DNA of 64,000 nt from CAMBRQ01 sp945870325 (GTDB taxonomy: Bacteria > Bacillota > Clostridia > Lachnospirales > Lachnospiraceae): the NCBI RefSeq assembly GCF_050313795.1, contig NZ_JBNPMC010000014.1:1-64000 (forward strand), written 5' to 3'. Positions 1-8,813 of the stretch are shown here, in pieces (positions within the stretch are counted from its first letter, which is position 1; each line of letters opens with the position of its first letter). Both the position numbers and the translations under genes were made by a program. The notes below the pieces were generated by a model. That model was given only the letters and a program-made list of their open reading frames with translations. It did not search any database and was not told where the DNA came from.

Positions 1-896
1 CTAATATTCTCCCCATCACTTACCGCTATTATCGTCCCCATCTCATCCGTCCGATACACCTGCACATCATCATTCCTAAGTTTTTCCAGAACCTCCAGGT
101 GGGGATGCCCATACTGATTATCCTGTCCGCAACTGATCAATGCCCAGGTAGGGTTCGTGGCTTTAAGGAATTCGTCACAGGTTGCCGTACTGCTTCCGTG
201 ATGACCGCATTTTAACACATCACATTCCAGATCGCTGCCAAAACGTTTCACCATAGCCAGTTCAGACTTCTCTTCGGCATCTCCGCACATCACGAAAGAA
301 TTCTTGCCATGCACCAGTTTGATTCCGACAGAAGAACCATTCAGATCACTTTGGTCGACCAACTCCTCTTCCGGACAGAGAATGGTAAACTCGGCATCAC
401 CCAAAGTAAAGATATCTCCTACATTGGGATATACGACTTCCACCTGATACCGATCAATATCTTCAATTACTTCTTTATAAGTCATCGTATCATTCGCAAC
501 ATCCGGCATAATCACTGTCTCTACGTCAATATTCTCCAGGACATTATCTGCGCCCCCAATATGGTCAGCATCCGGATGCGTAAGAATCAGATAATCCAGA
601 TCCGTAATTCCATTCTCCTTTAGATAGTTGACAACATAATCCCCCTGATCGTTATTGCCGGTATCAATCACCATATTACGCCCCTCCGTCCGGATGATCG
701 TACAATCTCCCTGACCAACATCCAAAAACGTTGTCCGCATATCGCCTGTTGCAACCGTCTCTGCGATCCCTTGTGTCGGACTCTCACCCAGTTCAAGAAT
801 ATCAATAATATCATCGTAATTCACATAACCGGCTGCCGCCAGCACTGCTGCTATGACAAGTGCTGCCACATTCTTTCCCTTTTTCCCGCTTTTCAT
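1..896 (-). CDS. ComEC/Rec2-type metallo-beta-lactamase-fold hydrolase (5' part; runs off the window)
   Basis: This open frame starts at an ATG at 896 and is still open after 298 codons at the window edge, so the C-terminal end is missing. The N-terminus has a few lysines and then a hydrophobic stretch (about residues 10-24, VAALVIAAVLAAAGY), read as a signal peptide or membrane anchor, so the domain is probably extracellular. The hydrolase domain shows TFLDVGQGDCTIIR (about 55-68) and the metal motif THPDADHIGG (about 105-114), then CGDAEEKSE and KCGHHGSST, the order seen in the MBL domain of ComEC and in stand-alone homologues. Lack of the ComEC membrane domain upstream makes a stand-alone hydrolase more likely than the DNA channel itself. 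The natural substrate is unknown; nuclease or phosphodiesterase activity is a family-based inference. Confidence 0.85.
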   Translation of the reverse strand, partial: MKSGKKGKNVAALVIAAVLAAAGYVNYDDIIDILELGESPTQGIAETVATGDMRTTFLDVGQGDCTIIRTEGRNMVIDTGNNDQGDYVVNYLKENGITDLDYLILTHPDADHIGGADNVLENIDVETVIMPDVANDTMTYKEVIEDIDRYQVEVVYPNVGDIFTLGDAEFTILCPEEELVDQSDLNGSSVGIKLVHGKNSFVMCGDAEEKSELAMVKRFGSDLECDVLKCGHHGSSTATCDEFLKATNPTWALISCGQDNQYGHPHLEVLEKLRNDDVQVYRTDEMGTIIAVSDGENI

Positions 897-1114
897 TATT
901 ATGTACACCCCTTTATTCTATGTCTTTTAAGTAGTTACAGTATGCTCCCTCTTTGCATATTCATTTATTATAGGTTTGCTCTTATAAAAAATCAACCATT
1001 TTAGGCGCCATTTCGAACCTTTTCTTGCCATTTGTACCCTGGTGTGGTATATTATTTAATTGGATATCATGGGTGTATTATACCCAAAATATAATACATA
1101 AAATGGAGGTACTT

Positions 1115-1879
1115 ATGGTATATACATGGGACATTACAATTCCGGAATTGACAGATACAGAAACCCGAAGAGCCTATGTCTACCTTCCGGAATCTTATGA
1201 CTATGATCCGAGTAAACGTTATCCTGTTCTTTACATGTTTGACGGACACAACGTGTTCTTTGATTCACATGCTACCTATGGCAAGAGTTGGGGCATGAAA
1301 GAATATATGGATTACACCGAAACTCCGCTGATTATTGCCGCTGTAGAATGCAACCACAGCCCGAACAATGGGCGCCTGGAGGAATATTCTCCCTATAGTT
1401 TCAGGGATTCCCGATTTGGCAAGGTGATCGGACGCGGCAGGACAACGATGGAATGGCTAGTCCATACATTCAAAAAGGAGATTGATAAGCGTTTTCTTAC
1501 ATTGCCAGACCGCGAACACACTTATATCGCTGGCAGTTCTATGGGAGGCCTTATGAGTCTTTACGCTGTACTGGAGTATAATCACATCTTCTCACGGGCG
1601 GCTGCTCTGTCACCTTCCCTATGGGTAGACACAATTAAAATCACACGTCTGATCCAGCATGCAAAGATCCGCCCGGACACAGTTGTCTATATGGACTACG
1701 GTTCCCGCGAAATGAATTTCCATTCAAATATGCGGCAGCAGTTTGAGAAGGTGGCATCTCTTCTTCTGAGGCGGCGCGTAATGCTTGATTGCCGGATTGT
1801 GCCAGGCGGCGATCACAGCGAAGCCAGCTGGGAGAAACAGATTTCATTTTTCATGCACACGCTGCTCTACCAATACTAA
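1115..1879 (+). CDS. Putative esterase, alpha/beta-hydrolase fold (esterase D/enterochelin-esterase-like)
   Basis: A 254-residue protein. An in-frame ATG exists 90 bases upstream, but the start at 1115 has a GGAGG sequence about 6 bases before it and gives the N-terminus expected for the family. The nucleophile elbow is GSSMG at residues 140-144 (Ser142), and a candidate catalytic His lies in GGDHSEASW near the C-terminus. YPVLYMFDGHN (about 36-46) matches the first core strand of the putative-esterase family (PF00756). No signal peptide is visible, so it should be cytoplasmic. It is the first gene of a three-gene operon with a second hydrolase (12-base gap) and an ATP-grasp ligase. The substrate cannot be read from sequence; an ester or thioester in a small-molecule or peptide-like pathway is an inference from that neighbour. 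Confidence 0.85.
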   Translation: MVYTWDITIPELTDTETRRAYVYLPESYDYDPSKRYPVLYMFDGHNVFFDSHATYGKSWGMKEYMDYTETPLIIAAVECNHSPNNGRLEEYSPYSFRDSRFGKVIGRGRTTMEWLVHTFKKEIDKRFLTLPDREHTYIAGSSMGGLMSLYAVLEYNHIFSRAAALSPSLWVDTIKITRLIQHAKIRPDTVVYMDYGSREMNFHSNMRQQFEKVASLLLRRRVMLDCRIVPGGDHSEASWEKQISFFMHTLLYQY

Positions 1880-1891
1880 TGGAGGAAGTCT

Positions 1892-2644
1892 ATGAAAATA
1901 CAATATTACAAACAATACAGCCCGGCACTTAACAGAGATATGGAATGGAAAGTCTATGGCCATGCAGGCCGTCCGGTACTCTATATCCCTTGCCAGAATG
2001 GACGCTTCTTTGATTTTGAGAATTTCAACATGACAGACACTTGGGCTCCCTGGATCGATTCAGGAGAGGTGATGGTATTTTCCATTGATACGATCGATCA
2101 GGAGACCTGGTCTAACAAAGAAGGAGATCCCAGATGGCGCATCTGCCGCTATGAAGACTGGATTCGTTATATTACGGACGAGATGGTACCATTCATGCAG
2201 CAGATGGCGAATGAGTGTAATGGCTGGGACGGCTATCCTGGCATTCTTGTTTTCGGCTGCAGTCTTGGGGCAACGCATGCAGCGAACTTGTATTTCCGCC
2301 GTCCGGATCTTTTTGACCGGCTGCTGGCATTAAGCGGCATCTATACTGCAGAATATGGATTTGATTCCTATATGGATGATCTGGTTTACAACAATTCACC
2401 AGTCCATTATCTTGCAAATATGCCGACAGACCATCCTTATATAGAGATGTATAACCAGTGCAAAGCCGCTATCTGTGTAGGTCTTGGAGCCTGGGAACTT
2501 CCGGATTCTACCAGACACTTACAATCAATCTTACAGAACAAGGGAATCAATGCATGGGTAGACTATTGGGGAATGGATTGTTACCATGATTGGATCTGGT
2601 GGTACAAACAGGTCACCTATTTTGTTCCTTATCTGCTAAGTTAG
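1892..2644 (+). CDS. Second putative esterase, alpha/beta-hydrolase fold
   Basis: A 250-residue protein with a strong ribosome-binding site (GGAGGAAG) before the ATG. The nucleophile elbow is GCSLG at residues 122-126 (Ser124), followed by ATHAANLYFRRPDLFDRLLALSG, typical of the helix and strand after the serine in small cytoplasmic esterases. The C-terminal end carries several aromatic residues and a candidate catalytic His in MDCYHDWIWW. It is clearly diverged from the preceding esterase although both have the same fold, so the two are probably paralogues with different roles rather than a recent duplication. Only 12 bases separate it from the upstream gene and 72 from the downstream ATP-grasp gene, which supports cotranscription. 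No secretion signal is visible. Substrate unknown. Confidence 0.8.
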   Translation: MKIQYYKQYSPALNRDMEWKVYGHAGRPVLYIPCQNGRFFDFENFNMTDTWAPWIDSGEVMVFSIDTIDQETWSNKEGDPRWRICRYEDWIRYITDEMVPFMQQMANECNGWDGYPGILVFGCSLGATHAANLYFRRPDLFDRLLALSGIYTAEYGFDSYMDDLVYNNSPVHYLANMPTDHPYIEMYNQCKAAICVGLGAWELPDSTRHLQSILQNKGINAWVDYWGMDCYHDWIWWYKQVTYFVPYLLS

Positions 2645-2716
2645 GATCTACTTGATCCTATCATTAATTATTACAGTTATCAAATAAGCAAAAGAGAAAG
2701 AGAGTATGCACAGATT

Positions 2717-3913
2717 ATGAAGAATTTTATTTTTATTTCCCCGAATTTTCCAACGAACTATTGGCAATTTTGCAGTGAACTGAAGAAGAACGGACTGAAT
2801 GTCCTGGGAATTGGCGACCAGCCTTATGATGAACTGAGCCAGGAACTCCGCGACAGCCTGAATGAATACTATAAGGTAAATAGTCTGGAAAACTACGATG
2901 AAGTATATCGTGCCGTTGCATTCCTTACATACAAGCATGGCCGCATCGACTGGCTGGAATCTAATAATGAATATTGGTTAGAGCGTGATGCCAGTCTCCG
3001 TACTGATTTTCACATCACTACTGGTTTCCAGATCTCAGATATGCCACGCATTAAGTACAAATCAAAAATGAAAGAATATTATACCCAGGCTGGAATTCCG
3101 GTGGCCCGCTATCATCTGGTAGATACTCCGGACAACTGCAAGAGTTTTATCAAAACCGTGAATTATCCTGTCATTGTAAAACCCGATAACGGTGTTGGAG
3201 CCTCCCATACATACAAACTTGAAAACGATGAGCAGCTTGCACAGTTCTTTGAAGAAAAGACGGAAGGCACACAGTACATTATGGAAGAATTCATTGATGC
3301 AGAAGTGAATTCTTACGATGCTATTATTGACTCCAATGGCGAGCCTATGTTTGAGACCGGTAATGTTACACCGAATTCAATTATGGATATCGTAAATAAT
3401 GAAGACAATTCTATCTACCATATTGTAAAGAACCTGCCGGCAGATGTGCGCAAGGCCGGACGTGCTACCGTGAAGAGTTTCGGTGTTAAGAGCCGTTTCG
3501 TCCACTTCGAGTTCTTCCGCCTGCTGAAAGACCATGAAGGTATGGGCAAGAAAGGTGATGTAGTGGCTTTGGAAGTTAATATGCGTCCTTGTGGCGGATT
3601 CTCACCAGATATGATGAATTACGCTAACAGCACCAATGTCTATAAAATCTGGGCTGATATGATCGCTTACGACCACTCTACTCTTCCGGAAGGCAAACAT
3701 GCTTACTGTGCATATGCAGGACGTCGGGATGGCAAGAACTTCGTCTTAAGCCATGAACAAATCGTGGAAAAATACAGTGAGGGCATGAAGATGATGGGAC
3801 GTATTCCGGATGTTCTTTCCGGTGCAATGGGCAACCAGATGTACATCGCAATCTTCGATACCAAAAGAGAGATGGACTCCTTCTATAAGAATGTGTTAAA
3901 GTGCAATAAATAA
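2717..3913 (+). CDS. ATP-grasp domain protein (carboxylate-amine/thiol ligase type)
   Basis: A 398-residue protein. The N-terminal third (about 1-110) looks like the pre-ATP-grasp domain. YPVIVKPDNGVGASHTYKL (about 150-168) is the ATP-binding lysine and glycine-rich loop, and ALEVNMRPCGGFSPDMMNYA contains the Glu-x-Asn metal-binding motif. These residues are those of an active ATP-grasp enzyme, which joins a carboxylate (through an acyl phosphate) to an amine or other nucleophile. The family includes carbamoyl-phosphate synthase, biotin carboxylase and amino acid ligases; this sequence does not fit any of them specifically. An alternative ATG at 2705 is not in the same frame. It is the third gene of the 1115-3913 operon, so its product could be the substrate of one of the two esterases (inference). 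Confidence 0.85.
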   Translation: MKNFIFISPNFPTNYWQFCSELKKNGLNVLGIGDQPYDELSQELRDSLNEYYKVNSLENYDEVYRAVAFLTYKHGRIDWLESNNEYWLERDASLRTDFHITTGFQISDMPRIKYKSKMKEYYTQAGIPVARYHLVDTPDNCKSFIKTVNYPVIVKPDNGVGASHTYKLENDEQLAQFFEEKTEGTQYIMEEFIDAEVNSYDAIIDSNGEPMFETGNVTPNSIMDIVNNEDNSIYHIVKNLPADVRKAGRATVKSFGVKSRFVHFEFFRLLKDHEGMGKKGDVVALEVNMRPCGGFSPDMMNYANSTNVYKIWADMIAYDHSTLPEGKHAYCAYAGRRDGKNFVLSHEQIVEKYSEGMKMMGRIPDVLSGAMGNQMYIAIFDTKREMDSFYKNVLKCNK

Positions 3914-3933
3914 ATGATGCTAAAAAAGAATGT

Positions 3934-3970
3934 ACAAAGCGGATCTGCTCATTACGAGTGATCCGCTTTT
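3934..3970. terminator. Bidirectional intrinsic terminator between convergent genes
   Basis: The 8-base inverted repeat AGCGGATC/GATCCGCT (3938-3945 and 3960-3967) has a T-run on the plus side and an A-run upstream that becomes a T-run on the minus side. It lies between the stop of the plus-strand ATP-grasp gene and the stop of the minus-strand kinase-like gene, so it can end both transcripts. Confidence 0.75.
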
Positions 3971-3976
3971 GATATC

Positions 3977-4579
3977 CTACGCTTCATGCTCTATGCGCGT
4001 TCTGATATAATATTCCACCATATCTATGGTCTTATCAATTCCCAGCCTGCTGCTATTGATTGAAAGATCGTAATTCCGGGAATCTCCCCATTTTCCCTTA
4101 CAGTGGGAGTTGTGATAAGATTTGCGCTTTAAGTCCTCCTTTTCCATCATGCGTCTGGCTTCATCTTCTGTAATGCCATATTTCTCCATGATACGCGCTC
4201 TCTTTGCCATCTTATCCCCCAATACAAAGATTGAGATCAGCCCGGCATTTCCTTTCAATACCGTCTCAGCACAGCGTCCTACGATTACAAAAGATTTACC
4301 GGCATCTGCCTCTCTTTTCAGAAAATCAAACTGCATATTCGCAACATGCTCGTGAGGAGAATTAGAATGACCGCGCACGGTTCTGTAGAACAGTTTCACT
4401 TTGGGTTTCTCGTCATACTTTTGCAGACCTTCATGCGCAACATTCTTCTCCAAAGCGACATTCTCCAACAGATTACTGTCATACAGCGGAAGTTCAAACC
4501 TTCTGGCAAGTTCCTCCGCAATGACGTGTCCGCCACTGCCAAACTCACGCCCAACAGAAATAATTAATTGCCTCTCCAT
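3977..4579 (-). CDS. Cytidylate-kinase-like family protein
   Basis: A 200-residue P-loop protein. VGREFGSGGHVIAEELARRF (about 9-28) is the nucleotide-binding loop and helix found in the cytidylate-kinase-like family (PF13189), and FVIVGRCAETVL is the central strand. Length and motifs fit the stand-alone clostridial family rather than true Cmk, which has a distinct NMP-binding domain; whether it phosphorylates CMP is uncertain. The gene begins 18 bases after the stop of the upstream permease gene on the same strand and ends at a bidirectional terminator, so the two are very probably cotranscribed. A role in sensing nucleotide or redox state for the permease is only a guess from that linkage. 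Confidence 0.8.
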   Translation of the reverse strand: MERQLIISVGREFGSGGHVIAEELARRFELPLYDSNLLENVALEKNVAHEGLQKYDEKPKVKLFYRTVRGHSNSPHEHVANMQFDFLKREADAGKSFVIVGRCAETVLKGNAGLISIFVLGDKMAKRARIMEKYGITEDEARRMMEKEDLKRKSYHNSHCKGKWGDSRNYDLSINSSRLGIDKTIDMVEYYIRTRIEHEA

Positions 4580-4597
4580 ATTATTCCCTCCTCGTAT

Positions 4598-5950
4598 TTA
4601 AAAATATCTGACATAGATGCTGACCATCGATATCAATACCACAAGTATGGTTGCCGGCGCTGCGTATTTACAATATTTTCCCCAGCCAATCATATGTCCG
4701 TCCCTTGCTGCTACGGAGATTCCTACTACATTAGCAGATGCGCCAATCGGAGTCGCACTTCCACCTATGTCCGTTCCCATCGCCAGCGTCCATGCAAGCA
4801 CCGATAAATCCAGCCCCTGCGCCTGTGCCAATGTCCTGATTACAGGAATCATCGTAGCCGCAAATGGAATGTTGTCCACAAATGCACTGGCAACCGCAGA
4901 CACCCATAGTACAATCGCAATCATTAACATCGTATTATCTCCACTTGCTTTCGAGATAGCACCCGCAATCAATTCCAGGATTCTTGTCTCTTCCAGACCA
5001 CCCACTACCACAAAAAGACCGATAAAAAACAGAATTGTCTTGTAATCCACCTTCTTAATGATTGTCATTGCCGCGCTTCCTGCCGTGAGTAATGTAACAA
5101 CCCCGATAAATAATCCAATGGTCGCCACAGTAAGCCCTGTCTGCGCGTGTGTAACCAGCATGATAATTGCACATGCAAATATCAGACAACTGATGACAAA
5201 ATCCTTCTTACTCTCAATCGCGTCTTTCGGATTCGGATAATATAGTTCTCCGCCATCCTGTGTCTTTTTCCTGAGATCATTGCGAAAGCAAAAGTAAAAA
5301 TATACGATAACAATGATAAGGGAAACTCCTGCTATCACTCCTGTATTCGTAATAAAATCACCAAAAGAATATCCTAAGGATGTTCCAATAATAATATTCG
5401 GCGGGTCTCCGCACATTGTCGCCGATCCTCCCAAATTCGCGCAGAATATCTCCGCAATGATCATTGGCACCGGATCGAACTTCAGAAGTCTTGATAATTC
5501 CACTGTCACAGCGGCCAGAAAAAGAATAACTGTAATACTGTCAATAAACATTGCCAACACGGATGACATCACCATGAAAGTGATAAAAATCGGTATGGTC
5601 TGATATCTTACTGCTTTCGCAATGCCAAGGCAAAGCCAGCGGAAGAATCCCGCACGTCCCATTCCTTCTACCATCAACATCATACCTGCTATGAAAATAA
5701 TCGTTGCCCAATTAATTCCAGTCGATGATTCCGCTGATTCATTTACCTGATACCAAAAGTTAGTCGTCATGAAACTCTTCAGACTTAATGTTTCCATAAT
5801 TGCATCCGGACTGTGCATACAGATTCCAAAAACCAACACGATCATCAATCCCCCGCACATCAATGATACGATATGCCGTTCAATCTTCTCAGATACAATT
5901 AAGACAAACATTATAACAAATATTACTCCTGCTAATATTTGTGCCATCAT
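4598..5950 (-). CDS. SLC13/ArsB-NhaD superfamily membrane permease
   Basis: A 450-residue integral membrane protein with about eleven hydrophobic helices. The ion-transporter superfamily signatures are clear: GGSATMCGDPPNIIIGTSLG in the first half and FVDNIPFAATMIPVI plus GGSATPIGASANVVG in the second half, giving the inverted-repeat architecture of ArsB, NhaD and SLC13 carriers. The substrate (a dicarboxylate, arsenite, or sodium/proton exchange) cannot be decided. The start is supported by GAGGAGGAA just upstream; there are two consecutive ATG codons at the start. It is followed after 18 bases by the cytidylate-kinase-like gene. No arsenic regulator (ArsR) or arsenate reductase is nearby, which argues mildly against an arsenite pump. 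Confidence 0.8.
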   Translation of the reverse strand: MMAQILAGVIFVIMFVLIVSEKIERHIVSLMCGGLMIVLVFGICMHSPDAIMETLSLKSFMTTNFWYQVNESAESSTGINWATIIFIAGMMLMVEGMGRAGFFRWLCLGIAKAVRYQTIPIFITFMVMSSVLAMFIDSITVILFLAAVTVELSRLLKFDPVPMIIAEIFCANLGGSATMCGDPPNIIIGTSLGYSFGDFITNTGVIAGVSLIIVIVYFYFCFRNDLRKKTQDGGELYYPNPKDAIESKKDFVISCLIFACAIIMLVTHAQTGLTVATIGLFIGVVTLLTAGSAAMTIIKKVDYKTILFFIGLFVVVGGLEETRILELIAGAISKASGDNTMLMIAIVLWVSAVASAFVDNIPFAATMIPVIRTLAQAQGLDLSVLAWTLAMGTDIGGSATPIGASANVVGISVAARDGHMIGWGKYCKYAAPATILVVLISMVSIYVRYF

Positions 5951-6054
5951 ATCCTATTCCTCCTCAATCACTACTTTTAGGCACAACTTTTTTGCACCCA
6001 TAGTAGTTATTATATAAAATATCTTTTATAAAAGGAATAGAAAAAATGAATTTT

Positions 6055-6909
6055 TTAGCAATTTCTGTACCCTGCAATCCCGAATGCCCCAGAACCACTG
6101 TGAGTAGAAATCACGCCTCCCGTCCCGATCCACATAACTTTTTTTGCACCCAGATTATGTACCATATCTTCAAGGCTATGGCGCAGTTCATTCGAAAGAC
6201 CTTCAGAATAGATCAGGTATATCTCTTCTGTGCTTAATTCGCCTTTTCCCAAAGAGTCTGTCACTAATTTCTTACTAACCTTTTCCATGGGGCCTCTGTA
6301 TTTTTTACCTGCAACCAGATATCCATTATCTATCTTAATCAGCGGCTTAATCGATAACAATGTTGCTCCCAGATAAGCGGCATTGGATACTCTGCCTCCC
6401 GCTCTCAGATACTCCAGATCTCCCGGGAAGAAATACATCCGTATATCCTTAATCCATTCCTCCAGTTTCTGACAGATCTCGTCAATCCCTGTCTGGGGAT
6501 GCTCTTCCAAATACTTTGCCGTACGCAGGATAATCGCCGTCTGTCCAGCCGATACGGATTTGGTATCTATATGTCTGACATAATCCATATCCTCACTTGC
6601 AATAAGTGCATTCTGCCACGTACACGTAGTAACTGCTGAATAACACAGATGCAGGATAACTGCCTGTGGATTCTCCTCATGGATCTTCCGGAATATTTCC
6701 ATATATGCTTCAGGGCTTACAGCACTTGTAGACGGCAGTTTCCGGGTTTCCTTATGATATCGGAATATCTTCTCTACCGGAAATGATCCATCTTCCAGCG
6801 ATTCTCCTTCAAAATTCACATACATTGGAAGAATATGAAGACCATATCTCTCAACGTACTCTTTCGGTATATCACTTCCACTTTCTGCTACAATTATTAT
6901 CTTTTTCAT
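6055..6909 (-). CDS. DegV family protein (fatty-acid-binding, FakB-like)
   Basis: A 284-residue cytoplasmic protein with the DegV N-terminal pattern (VAESGSDIPKEYVERYGLHILPMYVNF) and the loop LPSTSAVSPEAYMEIF, in which Ser/Thr residues contact a bound fatty acid in characterised members. GGRVSNAAYLGATLLSIKPLI (about 171-191) is the usual mid-protein motif for this family. Family members of the FakB type present a fatty acid to the kinase FakA for phosphorylation and incorporation into phospholipid. No fakA gene is in the window, so that partner would have to lie elsewhere. It has its own ribosome-binding site (CGGAGG) and is preceded by a 107-base gap after the histidine kinase gene. Confidence 0.9.
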   Translation of the reverse strand: MKKIIIVAESGSDIPKEYVERYGLHILPMYVNFEGESLEDGSFPVEKIFRYHKETRKLPSTSAVSPEAYMEIFRKIHEENPQAVILHLCYSAVTTCTWQNALIASEDMDYVRHIDTKSVSAGQTAIILRTAKYLEEHPQTGIDEICQKLEEWIKDIRMYFFPGDLEYLRAGGRVSNAAYLGATLLSIKPLIKIDNGYLVAGKKYRGPMEKVSKKLVTDSLGKGELSTEEIYLIYSEGLSNELRHSLEDMVHNLGAKKVMWIGTGGVISTHSGSGAFGIAGYRNC

Positions 6910-7016
6910 CTATTCATCCTCCGGGATTTCCTTTTCTTCTATCATACCCGAAGTATCTCAAGCCACTTTCAAGTGAACCTCAATTTTTCCTCAACTTTCC
7001 ATGCATCTCCTATGAT

Positions 7017-8021
7017 CTATGCATCTGGCAAAACCACGGTAAAGCAACTGCCCTTCCCGGGACTGCTCTCCACATCAATACTTCCTTTGCTTAATTCCAG
7101 TATTCCTTTCACCAGAGCCAGCCCCAATCCATTGCCTTCTGTCCCATGTGACGCATCTGCCTGATAGAACTTGTCATAGATATGCTTCTTAACCTCTTCA
7201 TCCATACCTATTCCGTTATCAATTACCTGCACTGCAATTCCTTCCCTGACATAACGGCAGGTAATCTTAAGTTCTCCGCCCTCTCGCGAGAACTTGATCG
7301 CATTCTGGATCAGATTACTCCAAAGATGCGGCAGCAATTCCTTATAGCCATAACAGGTTACTTCTTCCAGTTCCAGATTCACTTCCAGTTCTTTTTCTTC
7401 CCACGCACTTTCAAACTCTACCATCACATTGCAGATTTGCTCATCCAGCCGGAACTTCTCCTTCTGTCCCATTATCTCCTGATTCTGAAGCCTGGAAAGC
7501 ATCAAGATGCTTCCGGTCAGAGAAGAAAGACGCCTTGTGTTGTACAGGATAGACTGGATATACTCTGCCTTCTCCTCCTCTGTAATCTGCCCCTGCATCA
7601 AAGTTGCGTATCCTTCTATCGCAGTAAGCGGCGTCTTGAATTCATGAGATACGTTAGCAATAAAGTCTTCTCTAAGCATCTCTGTATTCCCAAGTTCCCT
7701 CACCATCATATTAAAACTATGGGTGATCTCACTGATCTCCGCAATCCCGCTGGTCTCCGGAAGCTGTGTCTTATAATCCCCTTCCGTCACCGCCTTCGTC
7801 GCATTCTTAATACTCATTACAGGCTTCAGTATCTTTTTACCAAGTCTGGCACTCAAAAAAATACCGATTATGGTAATAATAAGAAATATGAACGAAGTTG
7901 CAGACAGATACAAAGCGTCAAAATTAATATCAAACAAACTGATAATATAGTAAAGCGCAAAAACAACCAAAGTCACCAGCAGTTCCGCAATCGTTCCAAA
8001 TATAATAAAGATATGTAACAT
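7017..8021 (-). CDS. Sensor histidine kinase (two-component system)
   Basis: The preferred start at 8021 gives 334 residues and begins with a transmembrane segment (MLHIFIIFGTIAELLVTLVV). Starting at 8078 would overlap the regulator gene and add a charged tail. Two membrane helices (about 4-30 and 37-58) flank a very short loop, so there is almost no extracellular sensor domain. A HAMP region follows (about 59-112). The HisKA motif is NVSHEFKTPLTAIEGY with the phospho-acceptor His126, and the HATPase_c domain shows DNGIGM and GNGLGLALVKGI. It phosphorylates the adjacent response regulator, whose stop lies 19 bases upstream. The tiny outer loop suggests sensing within the membrane, as in intramembrane-sensing kinases, though no ABC transporter partner is adjacent. 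Confidence 0.92.
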   Translation of the reverse strand: MLHIFIIFGTIAELLVTLVVFALYYIISLFDINFDALYLSATSFIFLIITIIGIFLSARLGKKILKPVMSIKNATKAVTEGDYKTQLPETSGIAEISEITHSFNMMVRELGNTEMLREDFIANVSHEFKTPLTAIEGYATLMQGQITEEEKAEYIQSILYNTRRLSSLTGSILMLSRLQNQEIMGQKEKFRLDEQICNVMVEFESAWEEKELEVNLELEEVTCYGYKELLPHLWSNLIQNAIKFSREGGELKITCRYVREGIAVQVIDNGIGMDEEVKKHIYDKFYQADASHGTEGNGLGLALVKGILELSKGSIDVESSPGKGSCFTVVLPDA

Positions 8022-8040
8022 CTTGACCTTGCGTTCTGTT

Positions 8041-8718
8041 CTATTCTTCTCTTGTCTCAACTTTATACCCCAATCCACGAATTGTTATAATCTTAAAATC
8101 CTGATTCTCCTTAAACCGTTCTCTCAACTTCGCAATATGTACCTCTAATGTATGCGGATTGCTCTCAGAGTTAATTCCCCATATCTCATCCATCAGTTGA
8201 AATCTTGTAAAAATATGATTCGGATATGACATCAACTTATAGAACAGGTAAAATTCTTTCTGAGGAAGAATATGCTCCACATCCCCTACCATCACTTTCA
8301 ACTGTTCATACTCCAGTACCGTGCTGCCTGTAATAATCTTTTTCTCACTGATATTCTGCGATCTTCGAAGCAATGCTTTTACCCTCAGGATCATCTCATT
8401 GACATCAATCGGCTTGACAAGATAATCGTCAATACCAATTCCGAATCCTTTTTCCTTATATTGATAATCCCCCAGCACCGTTACCATCATAATCGGAATC
8501 ATTTTGTTAAATTCTCTTACACTCTTTGCCAGTTCATATCCATCGATCTCCGGCATCATGGCGTCGCAGATCAGCATGTCTATATGTTCTTCCTCCAGAA
8601 CCAGAAGCGCCTGCCTGCCATTATCTGCTTCAGCAACATTGTAGCCGTGCTTTACCAAGACTGATCGATAGAGTCTGCGCAATTCCCTGTCATCTTCTGC
8701 TAACAGAATGTGAAACAT
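8041..8718 (-). CDS. OmpR/PhoB-family response regulator
   Basis: A 225-residue regulator if translation starts at the ATG at 8718. A GTG at 8727 is an alternative, since the GGTGGGAG sequence lies between the two. The receiver domain has AEDD (7-10), the phospho-acceptor Asp52 in ICDAMMPEIDG, and YLVKPIDV with the conserved Lys. The C-terminal winged helix (about 130-225) carries HTLEVHIAKLRERF and ITIRGLGYKVE, typical of DNA-binding OmpR-type effectors. It is the first gene of a two-gene operon with the histidine kinase. Target genes cannot be named; the neighbouring GGGtGRT/NifU-like pair and DegV gene are candidates by position only. Confidence 0.93.
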   Translation of the reverse strand: MFHILLAEDDRELRRLYRSVLVKHGYNVAEADNGRQALLVLEEEHIDMLICDAMMPEIDGYELAKSVREFNKMIPIMMVTVLGDYQYKEKGFGIGIDDYLVKPIDVNEMILRVKALLRRSQNISEKKIITGSTVLEYEQLKVMVGDVEHILPQKEFYLFYKLMSYPNHIFTRFQLMDEIWGINSESNPHTLEVHIAKLRERFKENQDFKIITIRGLGYKVETREE

Positions 8719-8739
8719 GTCTCCCACCTACCTACAATT

Positions 8740-8780
8740 AAAATAGGAGTGGTTTACATTTGCATGTAATCAACCACTCC
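8740..8780 (-). terminator. Intrinsic terminator after the GGGtGRT gene
   Basis: The inverted repeat GGAGTGGTT/AACCACTCC (8746-8754 and 8772-8780) has an inner TACAT/ATGTA pair. On the minus strand the stem is followed by TATTTTAATT. It lies between the GGGtGRT stop and the response regulator start, separating the two transcription units. Confidence 0.7.
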
Positions 8781-8813
8781 CACTTACTTCTAAAAGTTGA
8801 AATACGCTATATA

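Noticed and set aside
1000..1055. A third REP-like copy near the first operon
   Set aside because: Similarity is limited to a few CATTT and ACCTTTT words without the palindrome; noted under the REP-like finding but not listed as a feature.
4598..5950. Calling the permease an arsenite pump
   Set aside because: The superfamily motifs are shared by several carriers, and no ars genes are nearby.
7182..8018. Long plus-strand frame (278 codons) opposite the histidine kinase
   Set aside because: It is antisense to a clearly conserved kinase, has no ribosome-binding site or recognisable domain, and arises from codon bias of the real gene.
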